Source: Pseudomonadota bacterium (GTDB lineage: Bacteria > Bdellovibrionota > UBA1018 > CAIMNF01). From it: 64,000 nt of DNA. The notes beneath the pieces were generated by a model. The model did no database searches. It had not been told where the DNA came from and saw only the letters and a program-made list of their open reading frames with translations. The DNA lies in the NCBI GenBank assembly GCA_027486675.1, contig JAIXOQ010000005.1:124001-188000 (forward strand), read 5' to 3'. Below are positions 36,470 through 46,178 of the stretch, piece after piece. Position 1 is the first letter of the stretch, and each line of letters begins with the position of its first letter. Both the position numbers and the translations under genes were made by a program.

Positions 36470-37036
36470 CTACGGCCGCTTAATCCAAATTTGCCCAGGC
36501 AAAGATGCGTTTTTGAACATCATGGACTCTACGGGCTCGCTCGAACGTGTTCCGTACTTAGCATTGGATTTGGTGTTGTACTTGGTCTTCACGTCACCGT
36601 TCACATCAAAATAGATCAGCTGACCAATGGGCATCCCAGCATAAACCCGGCAAGGCTTGTGCACTGAGATCTCAAGGGTCCAGTGATTGCAGAAGCCAAC
36701 GTCACCCTTACCCGCAGTTGCGTGAATATCAATTCCTAAACGCCCTGTGGAAGACTTCCCTTCTAAGAAAGGAACGTGAGCGTGTGTCTCTGTGTATTCA
36801 AGCGTGACGCCTAGATAGAACTTCCCGGGCTGGAGCACATATCCCTCTTCTGGGATTTCAAATTTCTCTATTTTATTGTGCTGCTTGGCATCTAAGACGT
36901 CGTCTACATAGAGAGCAAGTGTCTTCCCCAAATGCACATCATAACTATTAGTTCCTAAGCACTCTTCGTGGAAAGGCTCAATCTTGATTGTACCCTTCTT
37001 CATTTCACCCAAAATTTGAATATCGCTTAAGATCAT
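36470..37036 (-). CDS. dcd: dCTP deaminase
   Basis: Deaminates dCTP to dUTP, supplying precursor for dTMP; cytosolic trimer. 188 residues, normal length. The signature GKSSTGRLGIDIHATAGKGD is followed by GFCNHWTLEI, whose Glu is the catalytic base. The N-terminal TNSYDVHLG and the C-terminal YGTRSS are also typical. The closest look is to the Dcd type seen in Bacteroidota and related lineages rather than the E. coli form. It lies six bases after leuS and is probably co-transcribed. Confidence 0.95.
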   Translation of the reverse strand: MILSDIQILGEMKKGTIKIEPFHEECLGTNSYDVHLGKTLALYVDDVLDAKQHNKIEKFEIPEEGYVLQPGKFYLGVTLEYTETHAHVPFLEGKSSTGRLGIDIHATAGKGDVGFCNHWTLEISVHKPCRVYAGMPIGQLIYFDVNGDVKTKYNTKSNAKYGTRSSEPVESMMFKNASLPGQIWIKRP

Positions 37037-37042
37037 GTGCCT

Positions 37043-39454
37043 TTACCTCACTACAAAATTAACAAGTTTCTTCGGCACATAGATTACCTTCTGCACCGTC
37101 TTACCTTCCATAAACTTCGCTACACTTGGCAATTCCAGGGAAAGCTTTTCAATCTCTGCCTGAGACGCATCCACCGCCACCTCAATAGTCCCGCGAAGCT
37201 TTCCTAAGACCTGAATTGCAATCGTCATGTTGTCTTCGACCACTAGCTTGGGATCAAAAACCGGCCAGGCAGCATAACTCAAAGAATCCGTCCGCCCAAG
37301 AGCCGCCCAGATTTCTTCAGACAAATGCGGAGCATAAGGATGAAGCAACTGCACAAAGGGAGTCATGGCTTCGCGCGGTGCTGTGTTTTTTCCCGTGAAG
37401 TGATTTATAAAAACCATCATCTGACTGATTGCCGTATTGAATCGAAGGCCTTCAATATCTTCGGTCACTTTCTTAATTGTCTGATGCAAAATCTTTTTGT
37501 CGTCATCCGTAAGTGGGGTATCTGTGACTGCAAAGGTATCCACGCCATCTTTTTCGGTGTACATCAAACGGTAAGCACGGTTTAAAAACCGGTATACGCC
37601 CTCGATCGCTTGTGTGGACCAGGGCTTATCTTTTTCCAGTGGCCCCATGAACATTTCATACAGACGTAAGGTATCTGCACCGTACTCTTTCACTACATCG
37701 TCTGGGTTAATCACGTTCCCACGGGATTTAGACATCTTTTCCCCGTCGCCGCCTAAGATCATTCCTTGATGCACTAACTTCTGAAACGGCTCAGAGTGAC
37801 TGACAACGCCTGCATCAAACAGCACCTTCATCCAAAATCTTGAATAAAGCAGATGCCCTACAGCGTGTTCGTCCCCACCTAGGTAAAGATCCACTGGCAT
37901 CCAGTACTTTTCAGCTTCTTTAGAAATCGCTGCCCTATCGTTGTATGGGTCGCAGTAGCGTAAGAAATACCAGGACGACCCAGCACTTCCTGGCATGGTG
38001 TCCGTCTCGCGGAAGTAGGTCTCAGCACCGCTCTTCACTTCAACCCAAGACCGAATCGCAGCGAGCGGACTTTCGCCCGTTCCTGTGGGTTCATAAGATT
38101 TCACTTCCGGTAAAGTCACTGGAAGGTCCTCATCTTTCACTAGGCTTGTCGCACCATCTTTTGTCTTAAGAACTGGGAATGGTTCACCCCAATAACGTTG
38201 GCGTGAAAAAAGCCAGTCGCGAAGTTTGTACTTCACGGTCCCTTTTCCAATTCCTGTTTCTTCAGCCCAGAGGATCACTTTCTTTTTCGCTTCAGAGGCC
38301 TTGAGCCCATTAATGAAGCCGCTGTTCACACACTTTCCTTCACCGGTAAAACATGCGCCCTCCTCACCGCCTTCAATCACTTTGATCACGGGCAAGGCAA
38401 ACTTTCTTGCGAACTCAAAATCGCGTTCATCGTGAGCGGGCACCGCCATCACAGCACCTGTGCCGTATCCCATCATCACGTAGTCACTGATCCAAACTGG
38501 GACTTTTGCGCCAGTCGCCGGATGTAGAACATATGCACCCGTGAAACAGCCTGTTTTTTCTTTGCTCTGATCTTGGCGCGCGATTTCTGATTTTTGAGAA
38601 GACTCTGAAATGTACGCACTCACTGCGTTCTTTTGTGACGCCGTTGAAATTTTCTGTACCAACGGATGTTCTGGCGCAAGGGTCACGAACGTGACACCAA
38701 ACAAGGTGTCTGGACGAGTGGTGTAGACCTCGACACGCTCCTTCATACCATCGACATCAAAGAAGAACTGCAAACCTTCGCTCTTGCCGATCCAGTTTCG
38801 TTGCAGTTCCTTGGTGCCTTCCGGCCAATCTAAGCCATCTAGGTCCCTAAGCAGTCGTTCTGCATAGTCCGTGATTTTTAACATCCATTGTTTCATCGGC
38901 ACGCGGAAAACAGGATGTCCGCCGCGTTCACTTTTGCCATCGACCACTTCTTCATTCGCAAGAACGGTCTTGAGTTCTGGGCACCAGTTCACGGCGACTT
39001 GCGTTTGATAAGCTAAACCCCGCTCAAAAAGGCGCGCAAAAATCCACTGCGTCCATTTGTAGTAACCTGCATCACAAGTAGAAATTTCTCGCTTCCAGTC
39101 ATAACTAAATCCAAGCATTTTCAACTGACGCCGAAAATTATCCATCGCCTCACGTGTCGTAACCGCAGGATGAACACCCGTTTTTAACGCGTACTGTTCT
39201 GCCGGCAAACCAAAAGCATCCCAACCCATGGGATGCAGAACATTAAATCCTCGTGCACGTTTGTAACGCGCGACAATATCTGTAGCCGTGTAACCCTCGG
39301 GGTGACCCACGTGTAACCCACTGGACGATGGGTATGGAAACATATCGAGCACGTAGTACTTCGGCTTCGATGTGTCCGTCGTAGTTGCGAATGTCTGCTG
39401 TTTATCCCAAGTGGCTTGCCACTTCGGTTCAATGAGGTCTGGGCGATAGGACAT
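37043..39454 (-). CDS. leuS: Leucyl-tRNA synthetase
   Basis: Charges tRNA-Leu; class I synthetase. 803 residues, in the usual bacterial range. The HIGH-type motif is in PYPSSSGLHVGHPEGYTATD near residue 40, the CP1 editing domain contains GTGAVMAVPAHDERD, and the KMSKS loop is GEKMSKSRGN. A tRNA-binding C-terminal domain closes the protein (ending KKLVNFVVR). It heads a leuS-dcd operon and is divergent from the gene at 39570. Confidence 0.98.
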   Translation of the reverse strand: MSYRPDLIEPKWQATWDKQQTFATTTDTSKPKYYVLDMFPYPSSSGLHVGHPEGYTATDIVARYKRARGFNVLHPMGWDAFGLPAEQYALKTGVHPAVTTREAMDNFRRQLKMLGFSYDWKREISTCDAGYYKWTQWIFARLFERGLAYQTQVAVNWCPELKTVLANEEVVDGKSERGGHPVFRVPMKQWMLKITDYAERLLRDLDGLDWPEGTKELQRNWIGKSEGLQFFFDVDGMKERVEVYTTRPDTLFGVTFVTLAPEHPLVQKISTASQKNAVSAYISESSQKSEIARQDQSKEKTGCFTGAYVLHPATGAKVPVWISDYVMMGYGTGAVMAVPAHDERDFEFARKFALPVIKVIEGGEEGACFTGEGKCVNSGFINGLKASEAKKKVILWAEETGIGKGTVKYKLRDWLFSRQRYWGEPFPVLKTKDGATSLVKDEDLPVTLPEVKSYEPTGTGESPLAAIRSWVEVKSGAETYFRETDTMPGSAGSSWYFLRYCDPYNDRAAISKEAEKYWMPVDLYLGGDEHAVGHLLYSRFWMKVLFDAGVVSHSEPFQKLVHQGMILGGDGEKMSKSRGNVINPDDVVKEYGADTLRLYEMFMGPLEKDKPWSTQAIEGVYRFLNRAYRLMYTEKDGVDTFAVTDTPLTDDDKKILHQTIKKVTEDIEGLRFNTAISQMMVFINHFTGKNTAPREAMTPFVQLLHPYAPHLSEEIWAALGRTDSLSYAAWPVFDPKLVVEDNMTIAIQVLGKLRGTIEVAVDASQAEIEKLSLELPSVAKFMEGKTVQKVIYVPKKLVNFVVR

Positions 39455-39569
39455 GGGTGTTTATTGTGCCTGCTTCCCGTGCCTCCTTGCACCGGCAACT
39501 TAGGTAAATGGACAAGATAGAGGACTCCAAATCCCTCACATTGCAATTTCTTACTTTTTAAGTTAGGTA

Positions 39570-40349
39570 TTGATCGTGCTCCGAAAAACGCTTTTCTTCG
39601 CTCAATTCGTCATATTTCCCCTCACAAGCCTTGCCGGGTCTGCCCTGTTGCGTCCTGCCGAGATCAAGGAATCCTGCGCACTCGCCGCGGTGGGAATCTA
39701 CCTACGCACCGCGGTCGAAGTACTGGCTCCGGAGGAAACAACATTCAAACTTGCTGAATTTAAGAATTCTGTCACAAAGGGGGTCATTCAATGGGAGCAA
39801 GATGGCGCAAAGGAAGTAGCTCAAAACGCTCGCAGTCTCTTAGATGAACCAGAAAATTTTTCCATGGCGTTTGTACGGCACGACGAACTGCTGAACCTGC
39901 TTTCTGTCGCACGAAAGACACTCAATGTTGCGCAATCCACTCAATATTCCGCTAACGAGAAGCAAAGCCTTTTTAGATTGATTCAAAGATCCCGAGATGT
40001 CGAAATAGGAGTCGCAATTTTTGCAGCGAGCACTACGTTCATTGCCAGCGGCGTATTTTTCTACCAAATGGAAGCGCTAAAGAGCCTGGGCGCTAGCCTC
40101 ATGGGTTTTGGAATCGGCGCTGCTGTGATGGAAGCCTTCGCATTGTGGCTCTCATCGAAAATACCACCCCGGGACAGCTCACCTTTAGGGGATGATCCAA
40201 ACCTTATCGATACACCGATGGATCTTTGGCTTCGTGCGCAGTTTGATGAGACTGAAATGGCCGAAACGCCCAACTTCATTGAAGATTCTGGGATTCTGAT
40301 CTTCAGATCGAGCGATAGTTCAGAGTACCTCATTGCTCGAATTCCATAA
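39570..40349 (+). CDS. Exported two-TM protein, paralogue family member 1
   Basis: Unnamed family with the genes at 40408 and 43772. 259 residues; TTG start at 39570, or the GTG two codons later, which has better spacing to AGG. Signal peptide (about 1-22), a Cys soon after it (KESCALAAVGIYLR), a hydrophilic domain of about 110 residues, two adjacent TM helices (about 150-190), and a C-terminal segment SSPLGDDP...DLWLRAQF...EDSGILIFRSSD. It is the most diverged of the three: the endings PQLVS and GAKFLF seen in the others are missing. Confidence 0.7.
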   Translation: MIVLRKTLFFAQFVIFPLTSLAGSALLRPAEIKESCALAAVGIYLRTAVEVLAPEETTFKLAEFKNSVTKGVIQWEQDGAKEVAQNARSLLDEPENFSMAFVRHDELLNLLSVARKTLNVAQSTQYSANEKQSLFRLIQRSRDVEIGVAIFAASTTFIASGVFFYQMEALKSLGASLMGFGIGAAVMEAFALWLSSKIPPRDSSPLGDDPNLIDTPMDLWLRAQFDETEMAETPNFIEDSGILIFRSSDSSEYLIARIP

Positions 40350-40407
40350 ATTCTTGGCTCTGCTTGCTCGCTTGCCCCGCGATAAACTCTTAGGTAGAAC
40401 CGTCGGC

Positions 40408-41202
40408 ATGACTCAGTTGCTAGCGATGCTGCTTTTGGTTCCGAATTCTTCCAACGCAATAGGTCTAGGGACCAGGTTCAAAGCGGAAAAGCCTGTACCG
40501 AGCGTCTATTGCTTGCATGTGGCTGAGGGCATCGCGATTCAGCAGATTATAAAAAAAATTCCTCGGGAACACTTTCAGCGCACCTTAGCCGAGTTTGAGA
40601 ATAATCCTGCACTTGCCTTCATCCCCGAACAAGAAAGAAAGGAATACAACAATGGGCTTATACAGGTGATGTACGAGGCTTTTACTGACTATTCCTTTGC
40701 TGTTGTGGATGGGGAAGATCTTAAGAAATTCCTTGAGTTTGGGAAAGCCGCTGCGAGTGAAAAACCCTACAATGCACATTTGATCGCGACGGCCCAAGCG
40801 ACATCAGATCAAGCCGACTTTTTGCGCGGAAGAAAACACCTCAGGACGCTTTTAATTGAAGCAGCGGGTATTTTTGCTTTCGGTGCAGTTGGTACTCAGC
40901 TCCTTCTTCCCGAGGCATCTGCTTTGGTTGCTTTGTTCAGTGGTGGCGCGTTAGGTAGCCTGGCAGGACTAGGCTACACCTTCAATCCCAGCACCGATCT
41001 AAATCCAAAAACCCCTTCACGCCAATCGGTTGAAGGGGAATCCCCACTCGGAGACTGGCTGAAAGCATTTATCGATTCTCCGCAGCTTGTTTCCGTTTCT
41101 CCTTATTTCAACGAAGGGGACATTCGAGTGTTTAGAAAAGATGGCCCGGACTACAAGAATCCTAAAATCGGTGCGAAATTCCTCTTTTATAAGAGTGAGT
41201 AG
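40408..41202 (+). CDS. Exported two-TM protein, paralogue family member 2
   Basis: 264 residues from the ATG at 40408, which gives a signal peptide (MTQLLAMLLLVPNSSNA) like that of member 3; a TTG at 40333 would overlap the previous gene. Shared blocks with the 43772 gene are VYCLHVAEGIAIQ, FAVVDGEDLKKFLEFGK, a two-TM hairpin (about 150-190), and the C-terminal SPLGDWLKAFIDSPQLVS, EGDIRVFRKDGP and NPKIGAKFLF. No known domain. Tandem duplication with the gene before it is likely. Confidence 0.7.
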   Translation: MTQLLAMLLLVPNSSNAIGLGTRFKAEKPVPSVYCLHVAEGIAIQQIIKKIPREHFQRTLAEFENNPALAFIPEQERKEYNNGLIQVMYEAFTDYSFAVVDGEDLKKFLEFGKAAASEKPYNAHLIATAQATSDQADFLRGRKHLRTLLIEAAGIFAFGAVGTQLLLPEASALVALFSGGALGSLAGLGYTFNPSTDLNPKTPSRQSVEGESPLGDWLKAFIDSPQLVSVSPYFNEGDIRVFRKDGPDYKNPKIGAKFLFYKSE

Positions 41203-41287
41203 ACATTTAGTGGTGTCGGACTCGAAATCCACAGGCTCACTGTAAGTGCGTTTAGCCTCATTTCTATTGCAAGGATAAAGAAAGAAC

Positions 41288-42889
41288 CTACTTGTCTGAT
41301 GGACTCGAACTACCCATTACCGTAACCACAAGATCGTCCACGGAAGACTTCAACACTTCTGCCTCTTTCGCCAACGAATTTGCAAATGTTGACGCTCGAT
41401 TGCTTGCACCTGAATTCTGCTGTGTCACTGTATCGAGCTGGACCATTGCCTTATTAATTTCTGCAACTCCATGAGCTTGTTCGCGAGCAGCCAAAGCAAT
41501 CTCCGCAGCACTGCTGGTCAGACTTGTGATATCCACGACGATCTCCGAGAGAATCTCTGAACATCTTTTTACCTTTACGACGCCATGCTCCACCTTTTCT
41601 CTTCCGTTCGAAATCAAGACACCTACCTGTGACTTCGTCTGACTTACAATGGCCTCAACCTTGGCAGTGCTGGACTGTAACAATTCTGAAATCTCCATTG
41701 ATGCTTCACCGCTCATTCGAGCCAAATTACCCACCTCTTCCGCAACCACAGCAAACCCCTTCCCTTGCTCTCCGGCACGGGCCGCTTCTACAGAAGCGTT
41801 GAAAGAAAGCAGCTTAGTCTGAAACACAATGTCATTGATGACGTTGGTTTTATCAGCAATTTCTTGAATAACTTTTACAATTTCAATCATCTGATGATTG
41901 CTCTGGTCGACTTGCTCCATAATAGAGTTGTTACTTCGACTGATTTCTTCCATTGAACTCAACATCTCCTGAACTGCAATCATCCCTTCATCGGCTCTCA
42001 GTTTCGAAGACTTTGCGCGCTGATCAATGCTGGATGTGTTTTCAGAAGATTGGGCGATCATTGAATTGATCTCTTCTAGGGCCGCGGTTGTCTCTTGAAG
42101 GGACGCCGATTGTTCTACCACAGCCTCAGATAGGGACCGTGAATCGTCTGCAATCTTTTCTGAAGCAGTGCTCACAGATAAGGTTGAATGAGATATCTTT
42201 TCAATAATCAATCCAATGCTTCTTGAAAGCCTACTTGAAAAAAAGAAAGCAAAAATCACGCACGCTGCCGACGAAAGCACCGTGACCCATAAATTGATCC
42301 GCCTTCCTGTTTTGGATACGTTTTCCGCACTCTCTACGGTCTGCTCAGTTCTCTTGGAATGAAAATCCACAAGCGCCTTGGTAGCATCACGCACCTTCAC
42401 ACTCAGTTGACCTCCGATATCCAGATACACCAATTTTGCAATTTCTTTGAATTCATTAGACGTCTGGACCTTTCCTTTCACGTAAAGATTTAACGCCTTG
42501 GTAAAATGGTCACGCATCTCGTCTATATGTGTCTTCCACTCAGCAAACAGGGCCTTTTGCTCTTCCGAGTTCACTAGGCTTTCATACCGCTTCAAGTCCG
42601 CATCAAAAGATTCCCACTGAGCTTTAACCACCTCAATGGAATTTAGATCGGCCTCGTCGGTGGTTTCATTTGCGATCGCTTGCAATAACTCAATTCGAGC
42701 AAGCCGGAAAGCCAACAACATTCGGTTCAATGCTCGAATAGATGGCACATCGACCTGCGTGATCTTTTCAAATTCTACAGTCGTTCTATCTGTCACCCAG
42801 ACACCAGCACTTCCTACCAATACAGACACAAGTGCCATAAACCCGAACAAAGAAAGAAGCTTAGCCTTAAGGCTTAAGGTGTGTTGCAT
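41288..42889 (-). CDS. Methyl-accepting chemotaxis protein
   Basis: A 533-residue transmembrane chemoreceptor, ATG at 42889. TM1 (about 10-32), a periplasmic four-helix-bundle type sensing region (35-190), TM2 (about 195-215), then the cytoplasmic signalling domain. A canonical HAMP is not obvious. The hairpin tip that contacts CheA/CheW is [20 protein letters not shown] and then [15 protein letters not shown]. It signals to a CheA pathway encoded elsewhere. It is inserted, in reverse orientation, between members 2 and 3 of the paralogue family. Confidence 0.94.
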   Translation of the reverse strand: MQHTLSLKAKLLSLFGFMALVSVLVGSAGVWVTDRTTVEFEKITQVDVPSIRALNRMLLAFRLARIELLQAIANETTDEADLNSIEVVKAQWESFDADLKRYESLVNSEEQKALFAEWKTHIDEMRDHFTKALNLYVKGKVQTSNEFKEIAKLVYLDIGGQLSVKVRDATKALVDFHSKRTEQTVESAENVSKTGRRINLWVTVLSSAACVIFAFFFSSRLSRSIGLIIEKISHSTLSVSTASEKIADDSRSLSEAVVEQSASLQETTAALEEINSMIAQSSENTSSIDQRAKSSKLRADEGMIAVQEMLSSMEEISRSNNSIMEQVDQSNHQMIEIVKVIQEIADKTNVINDIVFQTKLLSFNASVEAARAGEQGKGFAVVAEEVGNLARMSGEASMEISELLQSSTAKVEAIVSQTKSQVGVLISNGREKVEHGVVKVKRCSEILSEIVVDITSLTSSAAEIALAAREQAHGVAEINKAMVQLDTVTQQNSGASNRASTFANSLAKEAEVLKSSVDDLVVTVMGSSSPSDK

Positions 42890-43045
42890 AAGGAACAAGT
42901 CTATCCAAAAACAGATTAAAATTTCAGTTTAACTTAGTAGCGTCCGTAAAAGGCTACACGCTGAGACATTTGGACCACCGAGTCTGAAACGATAGAAAAC
43001 TCACTCTGATCTTGCCAATGGCATCAGAACGCTCGACGCTAAATC

Positions 43046-43720
43046 ATGCTCTTTTTGCTTTCACTGCTCATGATTTCTAGTGGAACTGCACACGCAGCAA
43101 CAACACAAAGCTTCACCTCATGGACCGGCGTCTTTGCTCAAGGCTGGATCACAGAGAAGTGGGGATGGTTTGCAGAATCGCAATCGCGTATTGCTGAAGA
43201 CACCGCGCTGGCTCGCACGAACCGACTTCTTTTGCGCGCAGCTGCACGCTATCGCGCAAGCGAACATCTTCAGTTGTTTGCAGGCTATGGATGGACACCG
43301 AACCTAGCGCCATTTGGTAATGAGAATCGATTCTGGCAGCAGGCCCTTTATTCGGAAGATTTCGGCATTGGAGTCCTGCAGGGAACTTGGCTTGCGCGAT
43401 TCCGCCAGGAACAGCGGTTCATTCAAAATAATCCGCTCATGGCTCACCGCAGCCGCCTCCTGCTCCGCGCAACCTTTCGTGCTTGGGAAAACGAGACCAT
43501 CCGCATCGCGTTCTGGGACGAGTATTTCATGACCCTTAACCGCGCACCTCAAGGCGGATTTGACCAAAACCGGATTTTTATTGGCCCAAGCTTCAAACTT
43601 GGATCTGTAGCAATTGAGCCGGGGTATATGAATGTATTTACACGCTCGACCAGGGAAGCCACTGTGCCTAACGGCTTAAACCAGGTGTTTGCCGTGTATA
43701 TCTTCGTTGATTTTCCTTGA
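43046..43720 (+). CDS. DUF2490 outer-membrane beta-barrel protein
   Basis: 224 residues; signal peptide (about 1-18), then paired amphipathic strands typical of DUF2490 (WTGVFAQGWITEKWGWFAE; RFRQEQRF; RLLLRATFRAW; FWDEYFM; GPSFKLG) ending in VYIFVDFP. Family members are predicted to be outer-membrane barrels of about this size; function is unknown. Divergent from the MCP gene. Confidence 0.85.
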   Translation: MLFLLSLLMISSGTAHAATTQSFTSWTGVFAQGWITEKWGWFAESQSRIAEDTALARTNRLLLRAAARYRASEHLQLFAGYGWTPNLAPFGNENRFWQQALYSEDFGIGVLQGTWLARFRQEQRFIQNNPLMAHRSRLLLRATFRAWENETIRIAFWDEYFMTLNRAPQGGFDQNRIFIGPSFKLGSVAIEPGYMNVFTRSTREATVPNGLNQVFAVYIFVDFP

Positions 43721-43771
43721 CTACACTTATCGGATATTGACGGGCTGCATAAATCCAGGTATCAAAACGGC

Positions 43772-44563
43772 ATGTTTTCTTTACTCATGCCTTTGCTTGT
43801 TATGATCCCTAGCCCTACGCATGCTGCTGAAACCGCGGCGCAAATTTCAGGCCCGAATCACGGCATCTACTGCCAGTACGTCGTCGAAGGGATAGCGATC
43901 CAATCGGTCACCAAAGGCTTAGATAAGGCTCAGATCGAAAGTGCAATTTCCGAATTTACTGAAAATCCACGTGTACCCTTGCTTCACCCTGACTTGCGCA
44001 TTGCCTACGATAATCGCATTAAGATTCTGCGCAATAATTCAAAAAATAGAGGCTCCATAGCAATCATTGATGGAGACCAACTTGAAACCTTTCTTGCACT
44101 TGGAAAACATGTCGCCAAAAGAAAAACTTACGAATTTCATTCTGCCACTCAGGCGCAAATGCATTTATCAGCAAAGAACTTAGAGGAGTTTAAAAAGAAC
44201 CTCGGTTGGGGGGAAAGGATTTCAGCGGTAGTATGTCTGACGGGTTTCGGTCTGTCATTTATCGATCACCCGTTGTTCGATTTCTATATCACCCGGGAAT
44301 GGGGACTAACATCGTTCTACGTGGGGTTACTCCTTCTTTACGGGAAGACCATTCGGTCTAACTTCGAACTCTCACGCGCATACCCTGTGCAAGCAACAGA
44401 GGAGTCTCCGCTTTCAAAGTGGTTGAGCGGGTTTATTGAATCCCCCCAATTGGTCTCAACCGAACCTTCGATTCAAGAGGGTGATATTGTTGCCTTCCGT
44501 TTGGACGGACCAAATATGGAAAACCCTAAGGATGGCGCAAAATTCCTATTTATGAGCTACTAA
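43772..44563 (+). CDS. Exported two-TM protein, paralogue family member 3
   Basis: 263 residues with a signal peptide (about 1-18). It is closely related to the 40408 protein: IYCQYVVEGIAIQ, IAIIDGDQLETFLALGK, TM hairpin (about 150-195), SPLSKWLSGFIESPQLVS, EGDIVAFRLDGP and NPKDGAKFLF are shared. The conserved Cys just after the signal peptide and the C-terminal EGDI/GAKFLF block mark the family. It is separated from the other two by the MCP and DUF2490 genes. Confidence 0.72.
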   Translation: MFSLLMPLLVMIPSPTHAAETAAQISGPNHGIYCQYVVEGIAIQSVTKGLDKAQIESAISEFTENPRVPLLHPDLRIAYDNRIKILRNNSKNRGSIAIIDGDQLETFLALGKHVAKRKTYEFHSATQAQMHLSAKNLEEFKKNLGWGERISAVVCLTGFGLSFIDHPLFDFYITREWGLTSFYVGLLLLYGKTIRSNFELSRAYPVQATEESPLSKWLSGFIESPQLVSTEPSIQEGDIVAFRLDGPNMENPKDGAKFLFMSY

Positions 44564-44569
44564 GACGGT

Positions 44570-45268
44570 ATGCTTCAAATCAGAAAACGTACCGACCGCG
44601 GCTACTTTAATCACGGCTGGCTTGAAACTTTTCACACCTTTTCTTTTGGCGACTACTACGACCCAAACTTCATGGGCTTTCGATCGCTTCGGGTGATCAA
44701 TGAAGACTGGGTCGATGCAAAGACGGGCTTCCCCACCCATGGCCATCGCGATATGGAGATCATCACTTACATCGTGGAAGGCGCGCTGGAACACAAAGAC
44801 ACACTTGGCACTCATTCCGTGATCCGTCCTGGCGAAGCGCAGCGCATGAGTGCGGGCACAGGCATTCGCCATTCTGAAGCCAACCCCATCCAAGAGGGAC
44901 GCACACATCTTTATCAGATTTGGATTTTGCCGGAAAAAAATGGCATCACCCCAGGCTACGAACAAAAAGTGATTCAAGCTCCCGATGCTCAAGGCTGGGC
45001 TCTTGCGGTGAACCGCGACGGGTCAAACGGCGCCATCTCGGCGCATCAGGATTTTTCTCTCTGGGTGGGTCATGGCAGCAAAGAACTTCCCCTTAAGAAA
45101 AAACTCGCCCCTCATCGCTTTGGCTGGCTGCAAGTGGTCAAGGGTCAGGCCATATGGGGCACGCATGCATTAGAAGCGGGCGACGGTGTGTCCTTTGATG
45201 GAACTCAGGAAGTGAACCTCACTGCAAACAGTGACGCACTGGAAGTCCTGCTTTTTGATCTCGCCTGA
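44570..45268 (+). CDS. Pirin-family bicupin
   Basis: 232 residues, like E. coli YhhW, which has quercetin 2,3-dioxygenase activity in vitro. The N-terminal cupin shows THGHRDMEIITYIVEG and RHSEANP, giving the expected two His near residue 60, a third His near 103, and Glu for metal binding. A second, degenerate cupin half follows. It starts six bases after the preceding gene. Physiological substrate not known. Confidence 0.92.
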   Translation: MLQIRKRTDRGYFNHGWLETFHTFSFGDYYDPNFMGFRSLRVINEDWVDAKTGFPTHGHRDMEIITYIVEGALEHKDTLGTHSVIRPGEAQRMSAGTGIRHSEANPIQEGRTHLYQIWILPEKNGITPGYEQKVIQAPDAQGWALAVNRDGSNGAISAHQDFSLWVGHGSKELPLKKKLAPHRFGWLQVVKGQAIWGTHALEAGDGVSFDGTQEVNLTANSDALEVLLFDLA

Positions 45269-45282
45269 TCTGGACACGAACT

Positions 45283-46125
45283 CTATTTCTTCACCAAGCC
45301 CAATTCCAAATGACGCTCATGCAGGTACTGCCCTGCTGTTTTTGTAGGGCTCAGCTTCACATCGGGACGCGGGTGCAGAAACAGCGGCATGGAATAGCGG
45401 GAAGTCTTAGCGCCATCCCCTTTTGGATTCACCACCCTATGTGTTGTTGAAATGTAATACCCACCCGAAGCAAGCTGCAGCATATCGCCCGAATTGATCG
45501 CAATACTACCCGGGTCACAAGGAACAGAGTGCCAATTTCCGGCAGTGTCCTTCACCTCAAGCCCTGACGCAGTTGCACTGCAAAGCAGTGTGATCAGATT
45601 GATGTCCTCATGTGCTGCGGCACGGATTGCTCCCGTCTCTTCGGACCCCGACAGTGGCGGATAATGCAAGATGCGCAAAAGATGCTCTTCAGATCGATCG
45701 ATCATCCGAGGAAGCGGAACCGAAAAGTTCTTTCGTACTTCATCGGGGGTTGCTTCTTCAATCCACGTCAGAAGCTCCGAGGAAAGTGTAACAAGCTCTG
45801 CATAAAGCCTACGCGTTGGGGCCTCAAGTTCTTTTGGCATTCTGCTGCGGGGATAGACGTGGAAAAACTCTTTTAAGTCTTTGATGGAGTAACCCTTCGC
45901 GTTTTCTGAGCGAAACGGAAAGTACCCAGACTGAGATTTCTCTTCAAAAGTGTACTGATGCTTCGTTTCCGACCGAAAGAAGTCTGCCCAACCGGCATAC
46001 ACCTCATCGAGCAATACTTTTTTGATGGGATGATGAGTTAATACACCAAAGCCGGTTTCCCTGAGGGAACGACAAAAGGTGGCCGGCGCATCCTTAGACC
46101 CATAAGCAACTTGAAGAACCTTCAT
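45283..46125 (-). CDS. 2-oxoglutarate/Fe(II) oxygenase, isopenicillin N synthase-like
   Basis: 280 residues, typical of the IPNS-like non-heme iron oxygenases. The HxD part of the facial triad is in AAHEDINLITLL, the distal His is in THRVVNP, and the co-substrate-binding Arg-x-Ser is in SRYSMPLF. The N-terminal half resembles the DIOX_N domain. The actual reaction cannot be predicted from sequence; many such proteins act on small molecules. Convergent with the pirin gene, 15 bases apart. Confidence 0.9.
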   Translation of the reverse strand: MKVLQVAYGSKDAPATFCRSLRETGFGVLTHHPIKKVLLDEVYAGWADFFRSETKHQYTFEEKSQSGYFPFRSENAKGYSIKDLKEFFHVYPRSRMPKELEAPTRRLYAELVTLSSELLTWIEEATPDEVRKNFSVPLPRMIDRSEEHLLRILHYPPLSGSEETGAIRAAAHEDINLITLLCSATASGLEVKDTAGNWHSVPCDPGSIAINSGDMLQLASGGYYISTTHRVVNPKGDGAKTSRYSMPLFLHPRPDVKLSPTKTAGQYLHERHLELGLVKK

Positions 46126-46178
46126 GTAAGCGTTTTAACGCTATTGCTACTCAATTGCCAAATCGTAAGGATAGAAGG

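Noticed and set aside
44546-44992. 148-codon minus-strand open frame
   Set aside because: Antisense shadow of the clearly identified pirin gene.
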